A stretch of DNA of 23,484 nucleotides from Chara braunii (GCA_003427395.1 BFEA01000275.1:1910031-1933514), one strand, 5' to 3'; shown: positions 1 through 8,707, numbered from the stretch's first letter. Made by a program: numbers and translations. Notes: generated by a model not told the origin, from the sequence alone.

Positions 1-551
1 GGCCGCCAGGGACCACCAGCGGATGCGAGCTCGTCTCCACCCCCCCCCCTCCTCCCAGCCAGGCAGTGTTAACGCTCATCAGGCTTGCATGGGATAGAAG
101 CAGAGATTGCATTGCTGTTCTCGGGATCGTTGAAAGCCTAAAGGCTGAGTGAGGCTTGGACACTGCTGCCAAGCACAGTAGCATTGGATGGAGGCAGTCG
201 AGGACTCGAAGAGCAGGGCATACTCACACTACACTTCCCAAAATGCATGAGACTGCAATTTCGGGCACATCTGTATGCATCTAGTCGCAATTCTATAAGT
301 AGAAAAGTCCCAGTGCAGGTATGCCCTGAGAGTAGCCATAGCTAGAGGTATAGAAGGTGACGATGCCTAGTAAGCGGTAGTCGTCACCTCTCGCTGATTA
401 CGTCCCTGCCCTTTGTGCACACACCTGCCTGCCGCTGCTACCGCTTGGATGGTCCGGTGAAGTGTTTGGAGCACCGTGATCTCGGCCGTTTGCCGCTGGG
501 GGTGCTTTGAATCCCATTTTGTTATGGTTATCAGTTGTCCTTTCAGGATGT
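1..551. other. No recognised gene
   Basis: This stretch has no open frame or RNA structure I can assign. It is mixed-composition DNA without long homopolymers apart from a short C run near 42. I see nothing that defines a gene or an element boundary until the inverted repeats begin at 552. Confidence 0.5.
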
Positions 552-669
552 GTATTTTTGTGTGCAGGCGGGCCGACGGATAATTAACCGGACTGTTATC
601 AGCGCCCCCCCGGCAAGCACACAAAAATACAGTCCGGTTACTTATTTCTCGCGATAAGTAACCGGACTG
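552..669. repeat. Nested fold-back element (two hairpins)
   Basis: Two inverted repeats lie back to back. The first pairs GTATTTTTGTGTGC (552-565) with its exact complement at 617-630. The second is a perfect 15-bp stem, CAGTCCGGTTACTTA (630-644) with 655-669, around a 10-base loop. The word AACCGGACTG also occurs at 586-595 inside the first hairpin and again in the right arm of the second. The arrangement resembles a small fold-back or MITE-type element. No target duplication was found, so the class is unknown. Confidence 0.65.
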
Positions 670-705
670 GAGCCCCCCAGTGAAAAAAAAAGGGGCCTGA
701 TCCAG

Positions 706-735
706 AGGCCTAGCTCAGTTGGTTAGGTGTTATAG
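706..735 (+). repeat. tRNA-like A box (SINE head fragment)
   Basis: The stretch contains TAGCTCAGTTGGTTAG, a perfect fit to the A-box consensus of tRNA genes (TRGCNNAGYNGG). No B box follows at tRNA spacing, and no cloverleaf can be drawn. It is therefore more likely the head of a tRNA-derived SINE or a decayed tRNA than a working tRNA gene. Confidence 0.4.
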
Positions 736-885
736 GCCAAAGATCCACACAGTTGCCATACACGTGCGCAGTGACAAGTGGACTTGGAGAGAGCAATTCA
801 CACCAAACCAGATGAGGAAAATCCCACAGCGGAAGCACACAAATACCCAAAATGGAGATGAAATTTACGAATTGAAAATCGATTC

Positions 886-907
886 TTTTTTTTTTTTTTT
901 TTTTTTT
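886..907. repeat. Poly(T) tract, 22 nt, with short flanking repeats
   Basis: A run of 22 T is flanked by the direct repeat ATCGATTC at 878-885 and 913-920. The repeat may be a short target duplication around a decayed poly(A) insertion on the minus strand, or chance. Confidence 0.35.
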
Positions 908-920
908 AATTGATCGATTC

Positions 921-1799
921 TAATTACCATCTCTCCCAAATTCAATCAGCAACACGAATTTTCGCCTGAAGAATCCCAACCACGTAGTCAATACCAAAGG
1001 ACCAATTATTTGCAAACTTTCATCGAAGTATTCTTCTTCCTCCCTCTTCCTCAAGCTCTAGCTATGCCCTCAAACAGTGGAACATTTCTTGCCTGCATGA
1101 TAAGCATACAAAGTGCATAGCACATGTGATGTGAAACACACGTGGTCACATACGACTTATCGTGAAACACGATATTTGAAAGACTGATGAAGGTGGGAGA
1201 ATAGACAAGAAGTCGAGTAAGAATCTGAGTGCAGGTTTATTAGCACACAGTCGTGCTGAAACAGCATGTTCCCTACGCCGCATTTCGGTTGGTCGCCAAC
1301 CAACCATCTGTCGTGGTAAGAGAACCGCCAGAATTGAGGGCTTATGTGTCGGGCTGCTCCTTCTACAAGTTCCTTCCTTGCCACCAAGCCCTAGCTATGG
1401 CGCCAACAAGCGCCCAACCGGTTCGGCTTGTCTGTCGCTGAACAGACTGCCAAACACAAAAGGGACCTAAAGCTACCAGGACAGAGAGGGCCTGTAGAAG
1501 ATTGCATGAGCCTGGCGTCCCAAGTTCCGGTACGGCAAGGTTCGTCCGCTTCCGCTTCCGCTACGGCTGGGGGATTGTGCCAGGCCTTGGTGATTGTCAC
1601 TGCTGTCTGCTCCAAGTTGCCCTTGATACGGGTAGGGTGATGGTCCTGCGTGCTGGGAACACTAACATGGGGAAGGGTAGGGAAGGTGGCCTACCCCATC
1701 AGGACAACCGTCGGCTGCCACTGCCAGCGATCACCGGGGGTGGGGTCTTATCTTTGGCCTCTACAAAACCCTGGGCTTTTTCAAAAAGTAAAAAAGGAG
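921..1799. other. No recognised gene
   Basis: Overlapping short open frames exist on both strands around 1157-1843, but none carries a recognisable domain and they contradict one another in frame and strand. I regard them as chance frames in GC-rich DNA. No RNA gene or repeat copy shared with the rest of the window was seen here. Confidence 0.45.
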
Positions 1800-2063
1800 T
1801 CCCCGTACGGGACAGGTCAAGGGATCAAGCCCCATGGGGCTGAAAACGAAGAAAACTACCAAATCCAAACTACCTTCCTCCCCCGAATACAATGTAGGGT
1901 CAATATCCTCATACCGCTTGTCCACCTCGGTGGCCGCAAGACGTCCCGTTGTCCCCTTTACCTGCAGCGGGCTGTAGAGATGGCAGGATGGTAGAGGATC
2001 AGGGGGTGGAAGTGGGCCAGAAGCCAACACCCGCAGTCGATGTTCTCTCTTTCTCTCTCTCTC

Positions 2064-2091
<28 letters not shown>
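1800..2091 (+). mobile_element. Possible poly(A)-tailed retroposon
   Basis: A CT-rich tract (2044-2063) leads into 28 A residues (2064-2091), as at the tail of a retroposon inserted on the plus strand. Upstream, GGGATCAAGCCCCATG near 1817 fits a tRNA B box (GWTCRANNCC) and resembles a similar box near 2234. Neither the 5' end nor a target duplication could be fixed, so both the start and the class are guesses. Confidence 0.3.
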
Positions 2092-2094
<3 letters not shown>

Positions 2095-2153
2095 CAGTCA
2101 TTATTGCTGTATCTGGGGTGTCTTTCAGTCTAATTACAGCTATAGTGACCATA
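2092..2153. repeat. Hairpin element, copy 1
   Basis: Left arm 2094-2112 and right arm 2134-2152 pair at about 14 of 19 positions. Arms and loop match, in the opposite orientation, the better preserved hairpin at 20118-20199: both have a GTCATTAT.GCTGTAT arm and a loop related to TCTTTSAGTCTA. Two dispersed copies of one hairpin suggest a small non-autonomous element. It sits directly after the poly(A) run, so its true left end may be hidden. Confidence 0.55.
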
Positions 2154-2199
2154 TGGGAGAAGGTAGGTACTGTACAGGCCCACTAGGAAACTGTGATTT

Positions 2200-2262
2200 T
2201 TTGCATAGGCACGCAAGTGGCATTCAGGAGGTTGTGGGTTCAAGCCCCATGACTGCTGGCGG
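2200..2262 (+). repeat. tRNA-like promoter pair (possible SINE head)
   Basis: TAGGCACGCAAGTGG near 2207 loosely fits an A box, and GGTTCAAGCCC near 2236 fits a B box. No complete cloverleaf or anticodon arm can be drawn. A SINE head or tRNA relic is the likely explanation. Confidence 0.3.
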
Positions 2263-2304
2263 TGTACTTAGTGCCAAACACAGGCTGTGAGAGTCCGCTT
2301 AATA

Positions 2305-2342
2305 CCCCTGATCGGTATTAGTAGGGTCTATTATGATCAACA
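2305..2342. repeat. Short segment inverted relative to second copy
   Basis: This 38-bp block begins CCCCTGATCGGTATTAG and directly precedes the shared family sequence GGGTGTGAG. In the other copy (20565-20598) the same block is present as its reverse complement, next to the same family sequence in the same orientation. It also forms a 7-bp hairpin here, TAATACC (2300-2306) with GGTATTA (2314-2320). Confidence 0.6.
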
Positions 2343-2645
2343 GGGGTGTGAGTGTGAGCACGAGGGGTTGTGTGTGGTGTGTGGGAGAGTGTTGACCATA
2401 GCCACTGCTGCTACTCGATGGGGGGTGGGGGAAGCAGATGGGAGGTGCAGCTACTGGCAAAATGCTCGGTCTTTGTGTTAGCTGGTCACCGGCGGCTCCA
2501 CCCTACTCCCTCACCACCACCGATTAGGGCGGGGGGCAACATCATGCATCACCTTAATTGTGAGAGGTAGCTATGCTTGCAAGAGTCCCCTGTACTATAG
2601 GCTTAGGAGCAGTGGCAGGCAGGTAGTGAGAGGTGAAATTGAGAG
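2343..2645 (+). repeat. 330-bp dispersed family, copy 1
   Basis: The stretch aligns end to end with 20596-20896 in the same orientation. Shared words include GTGTGGTGTGTGGGAGAGTGTTG, broken only by small changes, CTCGGTCTTTGTGTTAGC, and ATGCTTGCARGAGTCCCCT. Partial copies on the minus strand lie at 11848-12005, 13464-13652 and 14780-14910. No open frame is conserved. It is a non-coding dispersed repeat of unknown class. Confidence 0.75.
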
Positions 2646-2723
2646 AATAATAATATTAGCTAAGTTCCGAAAATGGAGCCGAAAAACATAAATCCAGGAT
2701 CAGATTTCTTGTTTCCAGGGCAT

Positions 2724-2795
2724 TGAACCCGACGTGAATCGAACACGCAGCCTTCTGATCTGGAGTCAGACGCGCTACCATTGCGCCACGGATCC
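2724..2795 (-). tRNA. tRNA-Trp (CCA)
   Basis: Read on the minus strand the 72 bases fold as a standard cloverleaf. The acceptor is GGATCCG with CGGGTTC and discriminator A. The D arm is GCGC/GCGC, and the anticodon arm is TCTGA-CTCCAGA-TCAGA with anticodon CCA. The T arm is GCGTG-TTCGATT-CACGT. A box and B box (GTTCGATTCAC) are intact. There is no intron. CCA is not encoded, as usual in nuclear genes. It agrees with plant tRNA-Trp as I recall it, apart from a base in the variable region. T runs that could end Pol III transcription follow 38 bases downstream (complement of 2682-2686). It delivers tryptophan at UGG codons. Flanking repeats mean a tRNA-derived repeat head cannot be fully excluded, but the intact structure argues for a gene. 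Confidence 0.93.
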
Positions 2796-2879
2796 TGGAC
2801 AACAGTGTGTGGAGCACAGATCATTATAAGGGGAATATAGGTGCGGACCAACTTGTTAAGGGGTGAGGTCCCACTCACA

Positions 2880-3116
2880 ATTTCACAAAGACCTCTGTTT
2901 GTTTCTTTTTGCTGTTCGACTTCTCATTTCCGCAATGAGTGGAGTCCCTTAACGAATGTGTATGGAGCAATCAGAAGAAACATCACACACGTGAGCCACG
3001 TGCACATAGCATAGACTCCGTACACAGCAAGAAGCCGTTGGCATTTAGTCAAAACCGGAAAAAAAAAAACATTGCCGGTGGCCAGAAAGCCCGTGAGACC
3101 ATCCTTGAACGCTCAT
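2880..3116. other. No recognised gene
   Basis: Spacer of mixed composition between the tRNA gene and the TAA-flanked element. It includes a short A run near 3060. Nothing else was recognised. Confidence 0.4.
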
Positions 3117-3121
3117 CCTAA

Positions 3122-3547
3122 GGGGCTGATCCGAATTCTCTTCTTTTCAGGGTGAACCAAAAAGAATCGCTTTGGGCGGGCCCGCCCCTTGAGGAACGGA
3201 AAAGTGATTTCGGATCCCACTTGGCCGACAATACCGGGACTTTTACGATTTTGGCGGCGGCCCAAGGGGAAAGGAACGTGCTGTCAAACAGAGGAGAGGA
3301 CCACGTAGCCCACCGGATTTTGGGCGGGGGGGGAAATTGCCAGCCTTCTTTTTAGGAGCAGTGACGGCCATCATCCTCTTTTGTTTTCTGGTAGAACTAC
3401 TGCAGCGTGAGTCGCGGACAAACTGCCACATAGATATTTGTTTCCACTCCCCTCCGAGACCTACGGGAAGACCTGAGAAAGTGGGAAGAAGTGGGATCCC
3501 AGAAAATCCCACTTCTCCCCAAAAAGAAGACAGATCGGATCAGCCCC
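3122..3547. mobile_element. PIF/Harbinger-like non-autonomous element
   Basis: A 426-bp element with terminal inverted repeats. The left end starts GGGGCTGATCCGAATTCTCT and the complement of the right end starts GGGGCTGATCCGATCTGTCT, with 23 of the first 26 positions matching. TAA lies directly outside both ends (3119-3121 and 3548-3550). A three-base TWA duplication with G-rich termini is the mark of the PIF/Harbinger (Tourist) group. The interior has no frame resembling a DDE transposase or Myb-like protein, so it is non-autonomous. A related element of similar length (435 bp) lies at 11236-11670. Confidence 0.75.
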
Positions 3548-3550
3548 TAA

Positions 3551-3786
3551 GGCCAGAGCAGACACCGCCGACCATCCACCTCATGTATACCTCCAGAAGG
3601 TGTATACCTCCTGGAGCCCCCTTTTGTTTTTTTGTTCCTCAACATGAAATTTAGGTTGTTCCAAGCATCCTGCACCCCCAGTGGTGAGTCCTTTTTTTTC
3701 CTTTTTTCCCCTTTTTTAAAAGACTCAGCAGACACTGGTTGCCGGGGGGATAAGAGCATCCCCAACTACCACCACCCATACAGGTC
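3551..3786. other. No recognised gene; short tandem repeat
   Basis: GTATACCTCC occurs twice within about 30 bases around 3586-3612. The rest is T-rich spacer with no gene I can identify. Confidence 0.4.
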
Positions 3787-3843
3787 ACTCCTTCAATTGG
3801 TGGGGAGCTTCACCTACTGGAAAGCGGGTCCAGCTTCCCTTCG
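3787..3843 (-). repeat. Double stem-loop module, copy A
   Basis: On the minus strand it reads AAGCTGGACCCGCTTTCCAGT followed by CTCC-CCACCAATTGA-AGGAG. The first stem closes with A-T where copies B, D, F and G have G-C. There is no long poly(A) tract at its end; a T-rich stretch (3690-3718) lies some 70 bases beyond it. It is a dispersed fragment of the same family as 7701-7766. Confidence 0.6.
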
Positions 3844-3849
3844 ACAATG

Positions 3850-4360
3850 ATTTGGTCTTGAACAGTGAAAATTGAGGAAAGGCATGTAGCCTCTTCACCC
3901 CCATAGGGAGCACCATTTTTTTATTATTTTTTTTTTTATGCTCTGGTTTCTAGCTGCAGTTTGGACAACTGGGCTTTGTGTGTGACCATATGTATCTGTG
4001 GATATTGATTGGGAGATCCTATGGACGGGCCGGGCCCGTTTGGGCAGAGGTAAGAGAAATACGGCATACGGAGTTCGTAAACGAACGAAGAACAAGGAGA
4101 GTAAAGTTTTGGCTGGCGCCATGCTAGCTGGATTGGACAGCCTGTTTGGGCAAGCAAAGGGAACCATTGCAGAATTTAGTACCTCTTCCATGATCACGTG
4201 CTGGATTGGAGCAAAGCGTGAGAGAACTGAAGCGGGTGTGTGGTGTTGAGTGTGGTGTGAGTGAGTAAGGACACTGCCTTGCAGGCGTGTGTGTGTGTGG
4301 GGGGGGGGTGGATATCACAACCGGTATGATTCCACTTACAAAAAACACAGTGTCCTGGCT
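3850..4360. other. No recognised gene
   Basis: Contains T runs near 3918-3938, a GT/G-rich tract at 4286-4310 and short, mutually overlapping frames on both strands. No domain, RNA or repeat shared with other parts of the window was seen. Confidence 0.4.
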
Positions 4361-4365
4361 CTAGT

Positions 4366-4555
4366 GGTGAAACCACAAGTACTTCCGAGCCTCTTTTAAC
4401 CAGGCCTCCAAATGGCCTGCGTGGCAGAAAAAGACGAAGCGCCCCGGGCTTGGTTTTGGATGGAGCCGCTTTGGATGCCGATCCCTGAAAGTTGCGGCAA
4501 TGTGCAAGGCACATCGTAGAAAAATGGCTGGGGGGCGACGCACTGGTGGCTTAAG
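4366..4555. mobile_element. Possible decayed TTAA-type element
   Basis: The left edge, AAACCACAAGTACTT, and the right edge, CACTGGTGGCTTAA, are near matches to the termini of the TTAA-flanked family at 9214 and 11232 (AAACCACCAGTACTT and complement). The length is also close to theirs. The left TTAA is not preserved and interior matches were not found, so this is tentative. Confidence 0.35.
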
Positions 4556-4612
4556 AGACTTGGTTCTCGTGGTCAAGGGTGCTGGTTCGACTCCGTGTGT
4601 GCAGCACGGTTG
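4540..4612 (+). repeat. tRNA-like sequence with B box
   Basis: GGTGCTGGTTCGACTCC near 4577 contains a perfect B box (GGTTCGANTCC), and TGGTGGCTTAAGAGACTTGG upstream loosely fits a tRNA-Leu/Ser-like A box. A stable cloverleaf was not obtained. It may be a SINE head or a tRNA relic. Confidence 0.35.
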
Positions 4613-4614
4613 GG

Positions 4615-5015
4615 CCTGAGGCAAGAAAATTTCGATACATAAATTTTTCTCTTTCCTGGGACCGAGAGTGCTGCGCCCCTGGCCTCACCGAAGCGACAGC
4701 GCAGGAGAGTCGACGCGGACTGCCGGTTGAAGCGACACGGGAGGCATTCGGGAAGGGACGCGGAGGGGGGAGCTAAGGTTGGTGATGAGGGCAGCTGCAC
4801 GCGAGGTAGTGATGGCGGCTTTGTGAGGGAGCAGGCGGTGGGGGAATGGAAAGGTGCTTCACGTTGCCAACCATGGAGGTGTCGTGCCAACCTTTGTCGA
4901 GCCCATATTGAGAATAGGAGGACTGAGGTACATCCGAGTTTTCATATTGTCGAAGCTGAGGTGGGCTGTTCGGCGAACTGCGAGGACAAAACACCGCGGA
5001 GGAAGCTAGCAACAG
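4615..5015. other. No recognised gene
   Basis: GC-rich DNA with overlapping short frames on both strands. Nothing in it could be aligned with other parts of the window or assigned to a family. Confidence 0.35.
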
Positions 5016-5919
5016 CTAAGAGATGGACACCGTCAAGATTGGAATCAAAGGATGACAAAGGTGAATAGAGGGTTGTGGCAGTGACTCAGAGCGGGCTATG
5101 GGTTTGATCTCCTCTCCCTTTCCCCAATAGTTCGGTGAATGGATGTTTAGGATGGCTTGAACCCCCTGCGACGACTCGCTGACAGGTTTGGCGAGGTGGT
5201 GTCGCACTGTCTTCTGATCCTCAGGGGGGTCGAAGAGGGCCGTTGTTGTCTTCGACTCTTCGGTGTTAGCATCGCTTTGATGCTTAGTGGCTAGCAGTGG
5301 GAGGAGGTGTGTTCCTCTTTCCCCGAAGACGGTTGGGTAGGGTTTGAGGAGAAAGGTGGCAAGTAGGTGGGTGTTGAGGAAGTGGGGGAGGAGGGTTTTT
5401 TTTCTTGGAAGCTCTATTGGTGAGGATCAATTTTTGATAGTGATGATCTCCGCGGTTTTTTGTTAGCTGTTGCCAATGATCTTCTTGGTTTTTGGTTTTT
5501 GATCCATATCAACATGAAAGCTCATACTCAAATAATTACTATTAATCTTCTGATTTTGATTTGATTTCGATCTGATTTGAATTTAGAATTGATAGATTCT
5601 TATGGTTGATTGGGAGGATGAATCCCACTTTTGCTTTCTTCTGTGATTTCTCAATTAGTAACTCCCGAAATAGTTGATGCTGTTTTGATTCTGATTATGA
5701 GTTTAGCATGATTTTTTCTTGTCTTGAAATAATTTCAATTCTGTTAAAAAACTCCCAAATATGATTTGGAATTGACTTCTTACAAATTTTCTCAAAAGCG
5801 TCAATCTCGTTTGCTAAGTGATTCTCAAACTGCGGTGTGAGAATCGATTCGAAAATCCTTTTTGGGATATCAAAATCTATATCAAATATATCATTTGTAG
5901 GTTTTTCTGGATTATACAT
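5016..5919 (-). pseudogene. Decayed coding-like part of long repeat, copy B
   Basis: On the minus strand a frame runs from about 5395 to 5016 without a stop. A more AT-rich frame of 74 codons lies at 5919-5695 and continues past a stop for about 50 codons. Around 5200-5160 it reads HHLAKPVSESSQ, which aligns with MVLVEPANDTSQ in the plus-strand frame near 18018-18053. Further upstream, KPYPTVFGERGTHLLP parallels NPYAFL and KGKTNLLP near 17930-17960. Conservation between two distant copies suggests a former coding region, but the plus strand also has a frame with some similarity, so polarity is not settled. I recognise no reverse transcriptase, integrase or zinc-knuckle motif. Composition drops to AT-rich here, unlike the GC-rich remainder of the repeat. 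Confidence 0.4.
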
Positions 5920-6039
5920 GTCCTATTTTCAGTTCTGTACTTGATTCCCTAATTGGAGAATTGAAGTAATTTTGTACTCGGATTGTATTTTGCTTGTCTG
6001 AGTTGTTGTTCTAAAAACTGATGAAGGTTTGCCGCTCCA

Positions 6040-7765
6040 AAAATCGAGGTGAGTGGGAGAAGTAGATGGTGGGATATCAATCGTTCTTCTAGTGAGGGGG
6101 CTAGCTCGTAGGATGGAAATAGGGTACAGCAGCGGCGGAGATGGTGGCTCTGCTGCAATAAGTCTTGCCGGAGTGAGGTAAAGGGGATTGATGAGGGGGT
6201 TTTGAGTCGTTTTCTGGACTTTGCCTATGTTCTTGTTTTCTTAGCCATACCTCCAAAAAAGAAAAGTAATTGGTCTTATTTCGTTGGTCTTCGCAAGGGA
6301 GTCTCAAGTTGTGATGTTGGGGCATCGGGGTCAGAGGTGTTGAAATAAATATCGCCTTTAGGGTTGGAGTCCCTCCCTGCGAGGGTTACACAAGGCGGGT
6401 GGTGTGATCTTTGAGAGGGTAGGGGCAGTATTGAGGGTTTGTCCTTTTTTCGGGTCACGCTTATTTTTGGGTCGGATCAGCTATGGCGGTTGGGGAACGA
6501 GGACAAGAGGTGCTGATGTCAGCAGGGTGAGAGTTGAGAGGGCTGTTCCGCTTGGAGGGGGTGGGGCAGGAGGAAAGGGGGATCTTCCGTTTTGCGGGCC
6601 ATACTTTAGGGGGTATTGTATGCGACTGAGGGAGCAGGAGGGGTATTTTGGGGGTTGTTCTGAACTGGGGCGGGGAGCGCCCGAGGGGGCGCCTCCCCGT
6701 GGAGGCAGTGAACAGACAGGGGGTTGCTTTGGGGGGAGAGGAGTAATCCCTTTGGCTCTTGTGACCCCTTTACATGTAACTGAGACTTCAATAGGCGCTG
6801 GAGTATTCCATGGGGAGAGAGGGCGGTTTTTCCCTCTCTTCCCCTCTCCCTGTGGGAATAGTGGGTGCTGAAATGTTCATGTGATTTTTCGAGATTTTTT
6901 GTGTCCGTGTTTTCCTAATTGAAAAAGCTTCCAAGGTTCGGTGCTGGAGGCAGGGGGTTGTGGTGGCTGTGATGGGGGGAGATGGCACGCTCTGCGGCGA
7001 AGGGGCTAGCCTGTAGGGTTGAAATAGGGTACAGCAGTGGTGGAGATGGTGGCTTCATCGTGGTAAGACTTGCTAGAGTAGGGTTCAGGGGGATTTTTGG
7101 GGGGATATCTGCAACCAGTGCATGAGGGAGATGGATGATGGGATTTACAGCTATGGTGCTGATTTGGTGGCTTGACTGCTATTTGCCTTGGTCCTGAGTC
7201 CTGGTGGTTTGCGAAAAGACGAGGCCAGAACGACGCTGGTCGGTGCTGGGGCTTGGTCGTGGTGCCCTGTAACTCGAGCTGTACGAGGGCATGAGACCTG
7301 GTAGAGAGATCTGGGGAGTTGTCGAGTGTGGAAGGCACTCTAGTGTCTTTTGGTGAGCTGGTGCCTTGTCAATGCTGGCCGGAGCCGGGGCGGGTCGCTT
7401 TGCCCTGAGGCCCAGCAGGTGGGGGTTTTCTGGGGTGGGTCGTGCCACTCTGTAACCTAGCAGTTGGGGGCATGAGGCCTGGTAGAGATTGGGCATCGGG
7501 AGACAGGGGTGAGGCAGGTAGAGTTGGGCTGCTGAAAGGCCCTAAGGCAGGTGTTCTTTTCGTCCAGAATGCTCCTTTGATCCGAACTTTGGGGGACAGA
7601 GAATTTCAGTGTTCTTGTGTAGATTACACAGTTGTCTTTTGGCCCCGGTATCTCAAGGATTTCTTCATAAATTTCTCATTTTTTCAATGTGTTCTTGAAT
7701 GGGACGCTGGGCCCGGTTCCCAGCACGTGCTGCTCCCCACGAATAGATTGGAGCATGTCCCCTTT

Positions 7766-7802
<37 letters not shown>
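6040..7802 (+). mobile_element. Long poly(A)-tailed dispersed repeat, copy B
   Basis: This stretch is shared, as reverse complement, with 15817-17200 (copy F) and in parts with 13672-14330 (D, inverted) and 15080-15600 (E', same orientation). Diagnostic words include CCTGGTAGAGATYTGGGGAG, GGTCGGTGCTGGGGCTTGG and TAGGGTACAGCAG. The end at 7701-7802 carries two stem-loops and 36 A, as expected of the 3' end of a poly(A) retroposon on the plus strand. A block at 6095-6175 is repeated at 7003-7085 (GGCTAGCYYGTAGG onward), showing an internal duplication or a nested copy. Proline-rich frames on the minus strand (7496-7006), including words such as QISLPGLMP and KPQHRPASFWP, are conserved with plus-strand frames of copy F. 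The 5' limit is uncertain, and no enzymatic domain was recognised. Confidence 0.6.
7701..7802 (+). repeat. Double stem-loop module and poly(A), copy B
   Basis: The module reads GCTGGG-CCCGGTT-CCCAGC followed by TGCTCC-CCACGAATAGATT-GGAGCA, and 36 A (7767-7802) follow a few bases later. Both stems are perfect 6-bp helices. This is the best preserved copy together with 15843-15904. Structure plus poly(A) is typical of a retroposon 3' end recognised by a partner reverse transcriptase, although that role is inferred. Confidence 0.75.
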
Positions 7803-7803
<1 letters not shown>

Positions 7804-7987
7804 CCTGACAAAAAACATTCTCTTAGTCAGAAATGCTGCCTCAGACAGTGACAGGCACAACCACCATTTCAGGCACATGATGCACCGGAGAAAACTTTTT
7901 TTTTTTTTTTTTTCCTTGGAGAAAACATTTCTGATATGAAGAATTAAAAGAATCTGATTTTTTTGGAAAAAGAAAGAGACATGTGAT
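7803..7987. other. Spacer with poly(T) tract
   Basis: Contains a T run at about 7896-7913 and no recognised gene. CATTTCAGGCACATGATGC near 7864 has no partner elsewhere in the window. Confidence 0.35.
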
Positions 7988-8677
7988 CAGGGGCCTGGAC
8001 CCACTAGCAAGGTATTCTACCACGCCTTTCAGGATTTCGATCATGTGTGGCATCGAGTGACTCAGTACGGCCGTCCAATACATCGGATCTCAACGGCCTG
8101 GTAGTTTCCGAGCGGGGACTGTAAAGATGCCCACCTCTCGTCCAATGAGATGCGTCGGAAAAAAAAAAAAAAAAGTTGGACTAACTTGGACATGATAGCT
8201 CGTGGCCTTGCGTGGGCAGTAAGTCTGGATTTTATGGGCTCTAAAGGGGGGGGGTTGATTTCCAGACTTCGTTTTTTTTTTTTTATGGCTCTGAGAAATA
8301 GAACTTGAAATGTGAAATTGAGATGTCGTGGTGGATCTGACAGGAACGCTTCCGCGTCTGTCAGATGGCCTGTTAGAGGCATCATGAGATACATGGGGAT
8401 GAATGTATCCCTATAGCCATTCCTTGTTCATCCTTGTGGCTGTGTTCGTGGACACATTTTATTGCCACCGTACATCACTGTGAATTACCAACCCATGAAT
8501 TACCAACCCATGAATTCGGGTGCAGAGCTGTTCTTCATACTTTTATGTGCTATTTCAATTCATTTTAAATCAGAAAACGATCCATTCATGCAAATAAAAA
8601 ATCACTTTGTATTTTCCAAAAGCCATAAAATTGTGTCACACATCGTAGAATACTTCGCTAGTGGGTCCAGGCCCCAG
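7988..8677. mobile_element. 690-bp element with 31-bp terminal inverted repeats
   Basis: The left end at 7990-8020 starts GGGGCCTGGACCCACTAGC. It pairs with 8645-8675 at 29 of 31 positions. Including outer bases the ends read CAGGGGCC and GGCCCCAG, which recall hAT-type CAGGG termini, but an 8-bp target duplication was not found. The ends also resemble those of the small hairpin at 19711-19813 (CAGGGGCTAGGTCCCACTTGC). No transposase frame is present inside; the interior holds A and T runs (8160-8174, 8271-8284). Confidence 0.65.
8481..8516. repeat. 15-bp tandem repeat
   Basis: TGAATTACCAACCCA occurs twice in tandem (8481-8510), followed by the start of a third copy. It lies inside the 690-bp TIR element. 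Confidence 0.8.
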
Positions 8678-8707
8678 GAACAAAAAACCCAGTGATAAAA
8701 GAGGCCT

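Noticed and set aside
74-84. CTGATGAG on the minus strand, hammerhead-like core start
   Set aside because: No stem II and no GAAA follow, so no ribozyme can form.
6404-6871. Plus-strand frame of 155 codons
   Set aside because: It is glycine-rich, from G-rich repeat DNA, with no domain, and I could not find the same frame in copies D or F.
7442-7939. Plus-strand frame of 165 codons
   Set aside because: It runs through the stem-loop module and 36 A into unrelated DNA. The conserved part (WDAGPGSQHVLLPTNR) is explained by the conserved RNA stems.
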